Origin: Naematelia aurantialba
Taxonomy: Eukaryota; Basidiomycota; Tremellomycetes; Tremellales; Naemateliaceae
Length of the DNA: 64,000 nucleotides
Direction: 5' to 3'
Assembly (NCBI GenBank): GCA_021527695.1
Contig: JAKFAO010000002.1
Span: 1,054,501 to 1,118,500, forward strand
Shown: positions 1 to 12,696 of the stretch, piece after piece
Numbering within the stretch: position 1 is the stretch's first letter
Layout of the letters: the number at the start of each line of letters is the position of its first letter
Program-made: the position numbers and the translations under genes
The notes under the pieces: model-generated
Database searches by the model: none
The model's input: only the letters and a program-made list of their open reading frames with translations
What the model was told of the DNA's origin: nothing

Positions 1-3000
1 GTAGCCGTTGGCATTTCCGGTTCCGGTTCCGGTTCCGTTGCCGCTGCCGTTTCCGTTGCCACTGCTGTTCCCGCCCCCAGTGGCTCCATTCTCAGCGGCG
101 AGACCCCTCGATGACCTGCCGGGAACGAGCGAGGACGGCCGCGACGAGCTCGACGAGCTCGGGACTGGTGGGGCTCGGCGACGGCCCGCAAGGATCCACG
201 GGTGCCGCAACGCAGGTTGCGGTTTGAGTCGCTTATCTGGATCCCAAGTGAGGCACTTGGCGATAAAGTCGACAAAGAGCTCGTCGTCGCATTTTAGCGC
301 TTGGGCGATCGTGCGTGAGCCTGGTCGGCGTCGCTTGCCTTTGGAGTTTACGCTCGGTCGCGGCGCCCCAGTGGCGTCTATGTGCATCTGTCAGTTTGTC
401 TGCTGGTGCGACATTGCGAATCTGCTGGCGTGGAATTGCGACGTTGCAGTCTATCATCCATTGATGGATGACGCGCCAGGATTTAATGGATGATAGATGA
501 AGGGCCGGGACTCAATGGATGATTGATGAAAGGCCGGGACTCACCGAAGAAAGTCTTTCTCCTCGACGCCTTCTCCACAATATGTCGATCCGGCACACCC
601 AGAATCTCCATAATACACGCCAGCTGTTCGGCCTCGTTTTCTCCCGGGAATATCGGCACGCCCGTATACAGCTCGGCGAGAATGCAGCCAAGCGACCACA
701 TGTCGATCGCCATGGCGTAGTTCATGCCGAGGATCACCTCGGGCGACCGGTAGAACCGCGACTGGATATACGTGTACACTGAGAAGATAGGATCAGCCCT
801 GTCCGGAGACATGACGAGCAGATGTTCGTGTCTCGACCATGAAGTCCGCTGGTTTGGGTACTCGGTACTCACCCTTTTCCGTCTCGAGGCAGGACGAGCC
901 AAAGTCGATGACCTTGATCCCGCTCCTGCTGGGATGGCACAACAAGATGTTCTACACCGCTTAGCACGTACACACACTGACAACGAGTGACCGACCTCTG
1001 GTTTGAGGTCACAGTGCACGATTCGATGAGACCTCATCAGCGCCAGACTCGACAGCATCTGGACCGTGAACCGCCTGATCAGGACCGTGCTGAACCCGGC
1101 AAACTGATTCGCCTTGATCAATTCGTACAGATTGATACTGAGCAGCTCGGTGACGATACACAGGTGACTTCGAAAGTAGAAATGATCCGTCATCCGGACC
1201 ATGTAATGCTTGTCCTCTGGGTCCCACTCGACCAGCTGTTCCAGGATCCTGACCTCTACGAGAGCTTGCGCATGGAACCGTTTCTTGTTTCGAATGATCT
1301 TGACGGCCACGGACGCGCCAGTCTTGTGGTCTCGGCATTGCACCACTTGCCCAAACGAGCCCTTGCCAAGCACAGACACCACCTCGTAGCGGTAACATAG
1401 GTGGTCATTGGGGACCACGAGGTAGTCGCCTCGCTCGTCGTCGTAACCGTGGTTATATATCGCTCCACCTGGTTGCAAAGGTCGGGAAAAGCGGCCAGAC
1501 GGCGAGTAGAAGATATGGTCGACGTCGAGGACTTCTTTGCGCTCAAAGTCGGACATGTTGGCCAGGTTCTTCCCGATGTATACTGCGGTGCGTCAGCGGC
1601 TGTCATCAGGGTCTGGACGTGTTCTCAAGGTGTGTTGGCGGTGTCTAAGAGAAGTGGATGGTTTGTGTGTGCATATGTAGTGGTGGAGGTTCTGGATGTT
1701 CTCGAGGCACTTTCGAAACTCGCCAACTCACCTCTAGCAGACATCGGCACGACTGGCTCGGTATCATCCGGAAAGCCCTCAATGTCCGCCAAGTCGTCCT
1801 TCTTGCCTGCACTCGCTCTCGACTTGCGTCTCGCCACGTACGCCGCCATCTCGGCATCCGCCAGCGTCTCTTCGTCGTCTCCCGGGCTCGCACTCGACCT
1901 CGGGCTGTCGGGCAACAGACTAGCCTTGCGGAGGCCCGTGCCGCCCGTCCCTGCTGCGCCCATAGACGACGACGACGGGATCCGCGACGACGTCGGGACC
2001 GACAACTTTGAATGCATCGACTTTGAGGGCTTCATCGCCGTCGCCATCGTCGCCGTCATCGTCGTCGTCGTGTTATCCGAACTGCCCTCATCGCCATTCG
2101 AGTTGGACGTCGTATCTTTACTGGAACGACGCGAGTTTCCCGGCCGAGTAAACTCGCGCGACGAGCGCTTAGCCTGTGCCGAGAGGGTCATTGCCATGGC
2201 TGTTGAACCTGGTTGTGGTGGGTTGGGCAGCGTCCGCCGAGACGGTGGCATTCCACTCCCGTTCTGCCCCGAGCGGACGAGTGACGAGTCGCGGCCTTTA
2301 CTTTCGGAGCGTTTGGCTTCTGGGCGGCTGGACATCGGAGCGAGCAAGTGCGCCCGATGCGCGCCAGACGTGCTCTGCCGGAAGGTGGTGGTAGGCGCAT
2401 TGACGGCGCCAAATTCAGATACCTGCGGCCGACTCAGGTCTGCCATGGACGTCGTGTTCGTCATTGTGCGGGACGTCGCAGACGCCGGCCCGTACAGGTT
2501 CGCGCTCCGGCTCGCTGACATGGTGTGAGGGTACGCAGGCGGAGGCATAGATCCACCTTGGACGGGAATGCCCGACGAGCGCGATGCGATGCGGGGGATT
2601 TTGGTCGGTGTCTGTCGAGGTGCCTCTCTAGAAGGATTATCGGATGTTCTGAGCGAAGACGTGCTAGGAGGGTGCCGTATTGCCGGCGAACCTGTGATGG
2701 GCTGTAGCCCGGATTTCGATGACCGCACAGTCGCTGCATTCACAGTGGACTCGGATCGGTTCGACGATGACCGTTGCGACAAGGTCGACTCGACCGAAGC
2801 TTTGGGTTTCAGAGCATGCACAGTTGTGACCGGGGCGGTCAGAGGAACATAAGGCTGCCCCGACGCGTCCGCAGATATGGACAATGTCTGTCCTCGTCAG
2901 CACAGTACTGAACACACAGCCGAGCGGTCACTTACCTTTCCCCGCTTGCGGCCGGTCCATCCGAGACTACCGGTGCCAGCGGTGCTGCTGACGGGTTTAG

Positions 3001-6000
3001 GCTCTGCCTTGATATCCAATACTTTATCCTTCTCGCTCTGCTTCTCGTGCGCTCCCACAGGTACCTGATTGGGAGGAGCCAGCTGCTGGCTCAGACCGCG
3101 CTTACTCGCACTACCACGCAACATGCTGGGCAACGTCATTCCCAGCATGCTCTTCCTGGTGACGGTCGAAATCCCGCTAGGCGCGAGCTGGGCCGTCACC
3201 GACGGAGGCGCCGTGGCCTGCGACATCATCGGTACTGCTTTCGGCGTCTCGGGGACACCTGGAGCAGTGCCCTGAGACGACTTGGACTGGATGGACGAAG
3301 ATGATGCCCGGCGGAAAAACGGGATCGATGAAGGGGTGAGACGCTTGTGCGACGTCGGTGGCTTGCCGGACGTGCCCGATGAGGGAGGAGCGAGGTTGTT
3401 GGTGGCATTTGTTTTCGAGGCGGTAGAAGGATCCTGAGTGCGTGTTTCCACATATCCACTAGGTCCTGGAAGGGTTTCGACGCTCTCGACGATTGAAGGC
3501 GTCGAGAGATCTTGACGCAGAATCTCAGTCCAAGGGGTTTGGGGTCCATCATCGTTCGGGTCCGGTAGGCTGGGAGAGCCGACAGGCGAGGGCGAGTCTT
3601 TGTGGTGGATCTTCAAGCTGAGCGCTGAAGAGAACGACCACTTTTTGGTCATTGGCGGTTTGGCCGATGGCGGTGCTGATCCCGGTGACTGCGAAGGAGG
3701 AACGTTGATCGACGGTGCTGAAGGAGACGACACCTCGTGCAGTTCCGGCGAGGGATCTTGGACAGGCACATACGCGATAGGAGCTGGCGCAGCTGCGGCG
3801 TTGGAGAGGCCTTGCCGCATACTCATGTATCCCTTGGGCAGAGGCGGGACCGGCGGGACATGCAGTTCTCCCACCTTTTCTGCCTCGGCGGCGGGTGATG
3901 CATGCTCGATGGGCTGCGAGACATCGCTGCCACCAGAGACCCTTCGACCACTTCGATCGGGCCGCATGCCCGATGCTGAAGAAGGCGTCGTCGACGATGT
4001 TGGCAGGGAATGAGAGTCTCGCGAGTTAGGCGTTCCCACCAAACTCGTCGACGAGGATGACTCTCGTTTGTCCACCGCACTCGGCGCTTCCACAGCCCCT
4101 GGAAGAGCTTTGGGACCCGCCACACGACCTCGAGTGGGTTGATGCACAGCCGGGGCTGGGGCATCATCAGACAGGTCCAACCATGTGTTGAGCGGACTAT
4201 CGTGCTCGCGTTCCTTGCCCGGATGATCCGAGGTCTTCACACTAGAATGACTCGCGCGTTGGCCGGACGAAGCGCTCGCCTTCTTGCCCACAGGCGTACC
4301 AGGCCGACTGGTAATACTGGAACTGGAAGTAGATTGTTTGCCTTTAGCAGCCGTTCCTTTCTTCCCAGGCGTGCTGCCGAGACCATCTAGCTTCCTCAGT
4401 GCCTCCTCTGCATCTCGATTCACTTCGCGTCCTTCCCAGCCGACCTTCGAGCCGCTGGCCATGCTTTTCATCCTTCCAGACTCGGAACGTTGAAGGGAAG
4501 ACTTGCTGGCAGCAGTGGGAATCATCGTTGATCCCGGAAGGTACTGGATGTAACTTTGGCTAGGCTGCATGTTGCTCTGGCTCGCAAGTGGTGATCTCGA
4601 GTCCATTCCACCCAGATTATTGACCGACCCAGAACCCCGCAAGAACTGGTTGATCGAGGCACTGCTCGGACTCGGCGGTAGGTGAGAAAAGTCTTTTGGT
4701 GCAAAATGTTTCAGTATATCATGGTGTGCCGAACTGGGAGATTGACGAGGTTTCAGAGGCGCTCCATCACGGCTCGTTGGAGGGGTCTTGCGCGCATCAC
4801 GAGCAGATTGGACAGCCGACGTATTCGAGTCGGCCGAGTTGGGTGGCGACTGATGTGACGAGGCCCGCAGAGGGATGTGGGGGTCTGGCGCATGAGCAGC
4901 CGCCGCGGCTTGCCGTTCTCGTTCCGCTCGCCGAGCGTATATGCGAGATCGTGCGCTGCCCGGTGATCCGCTCGGATTGAGCGACTCATAGGACATGCCT
5001 TGCGCCCTGGCTGAGGGCCCCGTGGCATTGGTACTGGTATGAGCTGCTGGAGGATCGGGACGTGGAGGGGTATTCGTAGCGGGAGGCGCGGATTGGCGCT
5101 GAGGAGAAGATTTCTTAGGCGGTGGAGGGCGTGGTGGACTGGAATCTTCGGGTATGGATAGAGAGGCAGCCAGAGCTGCTTCCATGGTCGTGTCGAATTG
5201 AAAGTCACCGAAACTCCCTAGATCCAGCAGGCCAGCAAACGCATCATGGGAGCTTGACTCCTGTTTCGATTTGCTCCCTGCTGCGTCTTTCGATGCCCGT
5301 CGAGGGGGCGGCCGTGGTGGGGTTTGCATAGAGGCCGAGTAATGCCGCCTTTCTTTCAACGGCGACTCCTCCTGCACACCCTCCATCACGCCGATTCCGA
5401 GACCACGCCCGTTCTCCCCTCTCGACCACGGTCCGCTGGGAGCCGACCCGACGTGCAATGATTCTGGTGGATTGGGCATGGTAGGCGACATGCCGAGGTT
5501 CTGGGGCATGCTGGGGGTGCGAAGGTGCGGGTGAGTCCTAGTATTTGTCCATCTAGGTGTCGCCAGTTCGCCTACGCCTACCAACGTCCGCCGGTCAAGC
5601 TGCGCAGGATCAGGTGTCGTGGGAGACAAGGAGCCCGCGAGCGGAGCAGGAGAGAGAGATGTCGCTCCGGACGGCGACGTCCTGGTATAATACGAGTCGA
5701 TGCTGATGGAGTTAGTCGCCGGACTAGAACAGTCAATGAGAGGCGTACGATGGTCTACGACTGTCGTCTGTCGTCACGCCTAGTCTCTCTGACCCAGAAA
5801 TACTCGACTGCCGCAATCCCATCCGACTGTGACCTACAGCACTGAGCGGGACCATAGTGGGCATCGAGGGCGACATGGGAATGTGGGGGGTCGACGATGC
5901 TGTGGTGGAGTAGCTTGGTTGCCGCTGACTAGTGGAATGATCCGAGGTCATAGACGAGCGGTAGGGCGGGCTTCGGCCGGTGTGGAACGAGGGGGAAGTG

Positions 6001-6716
6001 AGCAAAGCGGCTGGCGGGGTTTCCGACGTCGTTGGGGGATGCGTGGCATGGGGAGGGACTGGGAGAGGACGTGCTGCTCGCTGATCTGTCGTCAGCTATG
6101 TCAGAGATGGGTTGAGGATACATACCTTGTCCAACAGAGGATCTGTGACGACACGACGGCCCTCTGCCTGCATCGCAGGCGGCGGCCCCATCCCAAGTCC
6201 TTCCAACCTATTGTACCGGTTGGACTGGGTTTCCGCCGTATTCTGTCTCATGGTACGTTCACTGCTCGGGCTGAGATCAAGTGCAGCAGGCGCTGGTGCT
6301 CTGTTCCCTCTGAGGCTTGCGCTCAATGAAGACATCGAGGTGGACGTTGGCAACCGTTGTCGAGGAGGGGTTTGGGCATCGCCAGCGTGAGCTGTTCCAC
6401 GAAAAGATTGTTGCTGCTCGTATGGGCTTCTCAACGACGGTTGTGGCTGCGCAACTCGAGGGGGAGCTGGTTCGAAGCCTAGTAGAACCGCATACCCCAT
6501 ATCATCGTCGCCCACCGCATCCATGAACTGATCCCGATCCGTCATTGACCCTCCGCCTGGACGGGGCGGATTCGCAGCGTCCCATGTCCAGTACTGATCG
6601 CCGGACGCTGAAGCCTGCCTATGCGACGATGTCGACGGGCCGGTCGAAGGTCCCGCAGCATTCGGGTCGTTTTCTGGCCGAGGTCGAGGCGTCGTGTATT
6701 GATAATACGTGGCCAT
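1..6716 (-). CDS. DYRK-family (Pom1/DYRK2-like) protein kinase, 3' end off the window
   Basis: Dual-specificity Ser/Thr/Tyr kinase of the CMGC/DYRK group. In fungi such kinases (Pom1, Ppk5) act in polarity, size control and stress. The start ATG is at 6716 and at least eight exons follow. The first four (6716 to about 1735) encode about 1,600 disordered residues rich in Ser/Pro/Ala. The kinase domain begins near 1450 with the glycine loop GKGSFG, then VAVKIIRNKKRF, the DYRK form HCDLKPEN of the catalytic loop (cut by an intron near 954-990), the YTY activation-loop pair (near 770) in YTYIQSRFYRSPEV, and the MWSLGCILAELYTG segment. The last visible exon (from about 396) finishes the domain with CLTWDPDKR and the terminal HPW, then enters a Gly/Asn/Thr-rich tail that leaves the window at base 1. 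About 2,050 residues are visible. The frame is intact across every splice I checked. The subfamily call (DYRK2/Pom1 rather than Yak1) rests on the segment just before the kinase and on the activation loop. Confidence 0.9.
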
Positions 6717-7678
6717 GGTGCTTCAAGACGGTATCAGTCTCCTGGGGGTTTGTAGGATAGTGGAAACGGACGCAGAACTCACAACTGCAACTACGACAAC
6801 GCTTGATCGCTGGCTCACGGCGACCGCGGGAGTAGAACGTGCGGGATGTGCATGGGCCGTGAGACCTTGTTGCGGGTCGTTGCGACTCGACGAGCAGTGA
6901 CGTTGGCGTGAGCGTTGCGGATGTAGGTCAAGAGGCGCAGACGACTTGTTGATGATGCAGAAAAGTTTCTATGCAGATTGGTATGACTGGCACGGGGACT
7001 GGCAACGCGGTGGTCCAAGCTACGAAAAGGCTACGATCCGCGACTGATGATGCTGGGGAATTCGATCAATATCTCTTCGGGTGTCGAGGGTGCACGGGGG
7101 AGGAGGAGCGTACAAAGTGGTCTGATGGGGAGCTTACGAGCCCCGTCGAGTGTCGACGAGATGCCAGACGACAGGACTGTCGATGCAGGACGAGGTCAAA
7201 CTGGGTGAGTTGTACGGTTGATCGACGAGGCCAAAGAGCCGACCGTGGCACACCACCAACTGCACTGTTTCAGGGAGTATAGGTATAGCTCTGGCTGGTG
7301 GAGATATCACATCTCAACACGCTGCATGGACACACACTGTTCCACAGCGGAATATGCATTGGGTCAGTCTGCGTACACGCATATGCATACATGTCGATGC
7401 ATGGTATATGAACCGCATCATGTTACTCTGCAAAGATGATAGGGAGACTTAAGCGGGGGAGCGAATAAATGATATCCCCTCTGGCCCAGTTAGCGCACAA
7501 ACAAACGTCTCGCGGCTGCTTTTCCCAATTTCCACTCGTGTGGGTTGCAGCGTTGCTTTCCTCTTCGTCCCTTGACTTGACTGTCCTTCTCCGTCTATCA
7601 CTCTCATCGTTGTATAATCACCGCCCTGGAGGAAGACTGCGACGGGAGACCCCCAGCTTGCGCCGCGTTCTCCGCACC
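6717..7678. promoter_or_regulatory. Divergent intergenic region between the DYRK kinase and the disordered protein
   Basis: About 960 bases separate two genes pointing away from each other, so both promoters and both 5' leaders must lie here. A possible small leader intron for the kinase (6742-6782, donor GTGAGT, acceptor CCCCCAG) is visible on the minus strand but is unusually short. A stretch around 7370-7410 is rich in short CATGCAT-like palindromes. I see no convincing gene. Confidence 0.5.
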
Positions 7679-10600
7679 ATGTCGACCGATGTCGCCGCGA
7701 CACCTCAATCCTTCACAGAGTTATCACCTCGAATGACCTTATCACATAGCCCCTCCAGCTGTTCTAGTACCTCGTCGAGCTCTCAACAGCATGTAGCCAA
7801 GGAGACACCTTCTGAAATCCTCTCGAGTCCTGTTTCGTCGAGCTCGACCGACGACGAAGAAGGCGTCTTCTTTGGTGCTCATGATCCCAGGGAAAGAGAC
7901 TTCTTCGCCCAGCTGGCAAACTACCAACCTTCTTCTGCGTCGACTCCGACCGCGTCCCCCCGGCCGCTGAGGTTAAGAAAGCGAGACTCAACAGAGATCC
8001 TACGGCGCAAGAGTCTCCTGCATTCGGTACAGAAGACTGCCGGTCCCAGACGATCAGTCGGCGAGCCGAAGAAATGGGAAGGGGGATTCTACGAGAGACT
8101 GGAAGGAATCCTCAACAACGACGAGGCTGAGTCGGATGCATCCTCGAGCCCGCATACACCACCGAAGCAGCATCACCTCCTACAACAGTCTCCTTCTCGT
8201 CCTGGCGCCGCAGGATCCTCGGACCTCACATTAGACTCTTCCGTCTTCGCCATCTCGGACTCCGCGGTCAGGAACAGAGCCAGAGCCACAAAAGCAGAAG
8301 AGTTATCATCGACTGGGGATGAAGTGGGCGACGACGAGGATAGCTCGGAAGCGAGTGACATGGGAGACAGTGACAAGGAGAATGTGGTGCTTCCCATATC
8401 GCCCGAATCGGATAGTGAAGATGAGGACATTGGACCGGAGCGCTTGGAGGAAGTTACCCTGGGGTTCGGATCTCTTGCCTCGATCCAGTCATCAGATTCA
8501 GGCAGTATACATACTGGTACGCTTTAAACCTACCCCTGAAAACTGATCACTAATTGCGCACAGATTCAGCGGATCACCTGGATATGGGCGGCTTGCATCT
8601 GTCCGACTTTGCCGATCCAGAAGACGGCTACGAGGACACGGTACCACCAGAAGCAGTACTCGCGGATTTTTACGACGATGCTACCGACAGCGATGATGGA
8701 GCTACCTACGCGGACGTCACTGTCCGAGCAGCACTGGCAGAGATCAGCTTGGGCGCCGACGAGTCGGCTTCACCTGAGCTGGTCTTCAGTCACTCTGAAG
8801 CGGAGGTTGGAGGGTTTCAAACCTTCATGCCGAGTCGGAGCCTCGCATCTCCTACCGAGTCGGAACGGTCTACCAGTGTCCTAGTCGAAGGAGAGAGCCC
8901 GATCGGCAACACTCAACTTGACCAGACCGTGGGCACCGACTCGAGTCTGACGCAGAACACACCTGTTGCCGCCACAACAACACATCCATCGTCGACCGAA
9001 GACGTTTCAACTGATCCTATCTACGCCACTGTCTTATCACAAGCGCACCCCAATAACGCCACGCCGTCATCGTCCTCCTCGATGACCAACGAAGAGTTGG
9101 ACTCGCCTTTACCGGTCGCGCGCGGCGGGCCTGTCATCATCCCGCAGCTGGCATCTCACCGACTATCTATCCGAGCAGAAATGGGTTCTCCCTTCCGATC
9201 GTTGCCTTCCGGTCCTAGTCAGGTGCCGGAAATCGATAAACCTCCGTTAAACGATACGACTCCGACCGTCAGACTTGCTCAGCTCGATTCGCCGGATCAA
9301 CGAACCCCCGCACATACACTCCCAACGGTGCTTGAACAGCTTCCAACGACGAGTTCAGACGTTACACCGTCACTGACTCGGGCTCCTCAGGTGCCAACAG
9401 GTGTTCGAGGCAATGAAGTGCTCAAAAACAGTCTGGTTCCTGGTTCTGCCGATCGTGCGGCACTGGCGAAATCGACTATTGAACCCAGCAAGAAAGCCAT
9501 CGCGCGTGCACTGGTCATCAGGGAACAGTTGGCTTCCGCGGTCAGTGGTCCTGGCAAGCTAGGCATGGGGCCACCTCGACGAACTATTTCAGGCTCATCA
9601 GCATCGAGCGCGACCAGTACCACCAGTTCTGCGAGTAGTGCGCAGAGACCACCAAGTCGAATCGAGATAGCAGTTCGGCCGGCCCCCACCAGTCAAAGCA
9701 CCGGCCATGCAAATGCACGGGTCGTGTCGCAGTCGCAGCGTGCTGTTCCCCGAGCGCCAGCGCCATCATCCATGGCCGGCCCGCCGAGATCTGCCCTGGC
9801 AGGCCATAGATGCCCTGCTAAGACCACCCCGGCGATTGCTACGACATCACGAGATAAGACTTTGTCAAAGGGCTTGGCGAGGCCGGTCCCTCGCCCTGCG
9901 CTTGCCCCAAGACCTATCGGTACCGCAGGTATGGCTACAATGGCGCGACCCAATACACATCTGAGCGATAGGAAATCCATGCGACCGCCCCTTACGGTCG
10001 GCATCCGCGCTGCGGTAATGACAAATTCTGCTCCAGTGCGCTCTGCGCCTCCCCATGTCATTGTTTCGCCACCTAGGGCGATTTCCACGTCTGGCTCGAA
10101 TCCACTCAAACGACCATTGCCTAGTCAGCAATCTGCGCACTCGCGTCCGCTTCTGGCCGTAGGCGCATCGGGTACCAGACCTGCTCTGGGCATGCCGTCG
10201 CGCCTGGTCCGAGATATGACCATAGGTCATGGGGTACCAGTATTCTCCATTGGCGTTGCTGGTGAGGGCGGATACGGCAGTGCTGCTGCAGCTGTTGGGC
10301 GGGCTCGTTTCGGTTCACCGAGAACGCACGCAATTGCGAAACGCGGTTTGATCTGCTCACCGGCGGGCCCGAGATCGTTCAAGGTATGTTATTTCAACTC
10401 ATGCCAGGTGATCAAGTCTCATTTACCGTTCAGCTCGGTACCCCAAGTCGCCTCGGTACCCCCGGGCGGCGTACACCGGCATCCGCTACAGCCATGCCCC
10501 CGATATTAAACTACTCCAATGGACCAACTTCAGCGCCAAACGTTTTCGCGCCTATCGCGTCCGGCACTCGCGAGGCGACTGAAGTACATGAGGTAGAGGT

Positions 10601-11853
10601 TGCTCTCGAGGCACAGAATATTCCCCGAGGATCGAGCGAAGACCACGAAGACGTCTCGTTCGTGCTGTCCCTCGGTCCAGGTCCACATAGCCCGTCAGAT
10701 ACGGGCTCGCCACCTGGCAAAGTAGATCGACGGCCTGTGTCGGCCAACCTGCGGGGTTCGGGATCACCAGTGCCTTCCTCGTCCAGCAGCTCTCCAGCAG
10801 CTGTGGCAAGTGCCGACGAGGCGCAGACTAGCTCTTCCACCCCTGCCACTGGAGCGTCCCAATCGGCCAATGCATCTTCACGGCCGAAGCGGGCAGTTCG
10901 ACCTCCTCCTACACTGGCGGCCATGAGTTCCGCCAAGGGCAGGCCAGCCCCGGCGGCGAGTATCGCGCCCAACATGTCTGAGAAGGAGCTGAAGACGGCC
11001 ACGGAGCGCAATACCATGGCGAACCAGGTATATCGGTACTGCGCGATTGACCGTCAGGTCGTGCATATTCCTGGTCCTCGGCCGCCGTCACCGACGAGTA
11101 AGATACCTAAATCTGCGGATCGGGAAGAGGAAGAGAAGAAGGGTTCGCGGAGCGAACGTGCCAAGCGCCGGTCCGAGGGGGACGGTGGTGACGAGGCTGA
11201 AGGCGAAGGTGACTCGACAGGAGAGGCTACAGAGGCAAGGGCGAGGGAGACAGGGGAGGAGGTGGGCGTTCGCGTGGTGGAGACGGTGCAGGTCAGTCGG
11301 TGGCAGGGCGAGGACGAGGATTACAAGACTCCGCAACGGGCGACGAAGAAGGCGAAAATGGGCAACGGCAAGGGTGTGAGGTGGGATCGGGGGCTGGTGA
11401 TCATTCGGGATGACGGGGTGTTGCCTCTGTCTAGGCATGCGTCCAGGTCTGCGAGCGCGCCGGTCGAGGGGAATGAAGGCAGCGGAGGCCACGAAGGCCA
11501 CGAAGGGGATGCACGATCGCGTGCGCGGCGGAGTTCTATGCGGCGACGCTCGCAGGTGAGTTAACGTTTTTTTACGATCTATGCGCAGAGTACCCTCATC
11601 CATGTCGTGGTATATGCACGGCGCCATGTGGTTACGAGTCGAGTGGAGCTGATACACCCAGATCCAGCTAGACCAGCACGGCAACGTCGTCGCTGGCTCA
11701 CGACCCGACGAACCGCTCAAGAAACAGCGCCTGGTGGTGACGGCGGTCTTCTACGAGGGTGAGGAGGAGCCGCCGTACAAGCCTACGTATATGACCTTGG
11801 GGCAGGAGACGGGCGTCAAAGGGCAGGCTAAGGGCAAGGGCAAGAAGAAGTGA
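7679..11853 (+). CDS. Large Ser/Pro-rich disordered protein of unknown function
   Basis: I do not recognise a domain. Four exons (7679-8516, 8564-10383, 10434-11555, 11668-11853) join in frame to about 1,321 residues. The first ATG with a good context is at 7679; the frame is open further upstream but without a better start. The N-terminal half has Ser- and Asp/Glu-rich blocks (for example around 8300-8450) and the middle is Ser/Thr/Pro/Ala. The C-terminal third is the most structured-looking part: a TMANQVYRYC segment near 11014, a basic/acidic mixed region, and a short motif GKGVRWDRGLVIIRDDG near 11368. It ends in a Lys/Gly tail. The bases coding that tail are repeated downstream of the stop (see the repeat at 11838). 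All splice sites are canonical and keep frame, so I take this as a real gene. A nuclear or cortical scaffold would fit the composition, but this is a guess. Confidence 0.75.
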
Positions 11854-11965
11854 CACGCGCGGCGAGGGCAAGAAGAAGTGACAAGCAAGAGCAAGTGTAA
11901 GGGTAAGAAGAAGTGACAGGGCAAGGGCTAGAAGAAGCGACGGGGAAAGGACTACAAGAAGCGAC
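11838..11965 (+). repeat. Degenerate tandem repeat spanning the stop codon
   Basis: Five copies of a 17-base core (consensus gggcaagaagaagtgac) start at 11838, 11866, 11901, 11925 and 11949. The first copy contains the stop codon of the upstream gene. Copies 1-3 carry TGA at the same place; copies 4-5 carry CGA. Spacing varies (28, 35, 24, 24), so this is an old, eroding array. Confidence 0.8.
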
Positions 11966-12696
11966 ACGGCAGCGATATGTGGGTACGAAGACGTGGGCAG
12001 TGATCTTGTCCTGGGAGGTGGATATCCTGCATTTTGATATACCAGCTAGTCATGCATTGCTGGTTTTGCCTGTCTGTGAGAAGTCGAGCGGTCGCCACGT
12101 ATGTGTCCAGTGGAACTGTGTCGCATATCACATGTGGATCTATGCGACGAACTTGCTTGACTCTATGCATATATGCGTATACTACGCATAGTCGACACAT
12201 CGATACCCATAGAATACGGTGAGCATGTCGCAGAGGTGACTACCGCGTCAAGGCGTGATACACACGCGATCATGACGTCATTCCTCGATCTTCGATCCGG
12301 CGACTGCACGTCAGCCGACGAGCACTGCACAGCGGATGCTTCACTCGTTTCTTTCTCTCTTATTCATCGCTCATTGTCTTTCGTAAGTCGTGTGGTATCT
12401 ACCTGCCCACCTCCACCCCCCCCCCCTGTTGAGCCGACGCGACGACGATGTTGTGTAGACGTGCAACGAACAGGTTGGGAATGTTGGCTTATGCGCAGCT
12501 TTACAAAGGCATCCCACAGACTAGCAGCGCGAGCACCAGCAGCAGCAGCAGCACCAGAACCAGAACAAGCACCACCAGCGCCCAAACCTGTAACAGCAGC
12601 AGCAGCAACAGCAGCAGTCATATCCCTCCAGGCCACTCGAGCCACATCCATCAGAGCATCCACCAGAGACAGAGACCACTCCACTCCCGCCGCACC
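11966..12696 (+). other. Intergenic region and leader of the BLI-3-like gene
   Basis: Holds the 3' end of the preceding gene and the promoter of the next. It contains a run of C near 12412-12426 and, from 12531 to 12625, a CAG/CCA-rich tract. From an ATG at 12448 the frame is open through this tract into the next gene, so the last 249 bases may be translated (see findings). Confidence 0.5.
12531..12625 (+). repeat. CAG-rich trinucleotide tract
   Basis: Interrupted agc/acc triplets, with a pure run of five AGC near 12538-12552 and further short runs near 12595-12620. It lies in the leader, or the N-terminal extension, of the BLI-3-like gene. Confidence 0.8.

Noticed and set aside
1401..2528. 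375-codon plus-strand frame opposite the DYRK kinase
   Set aside because: Antisense shadow of the kinase N-terminal and glycine-loop exons; composition mirrors the Ser-rich coding strand.
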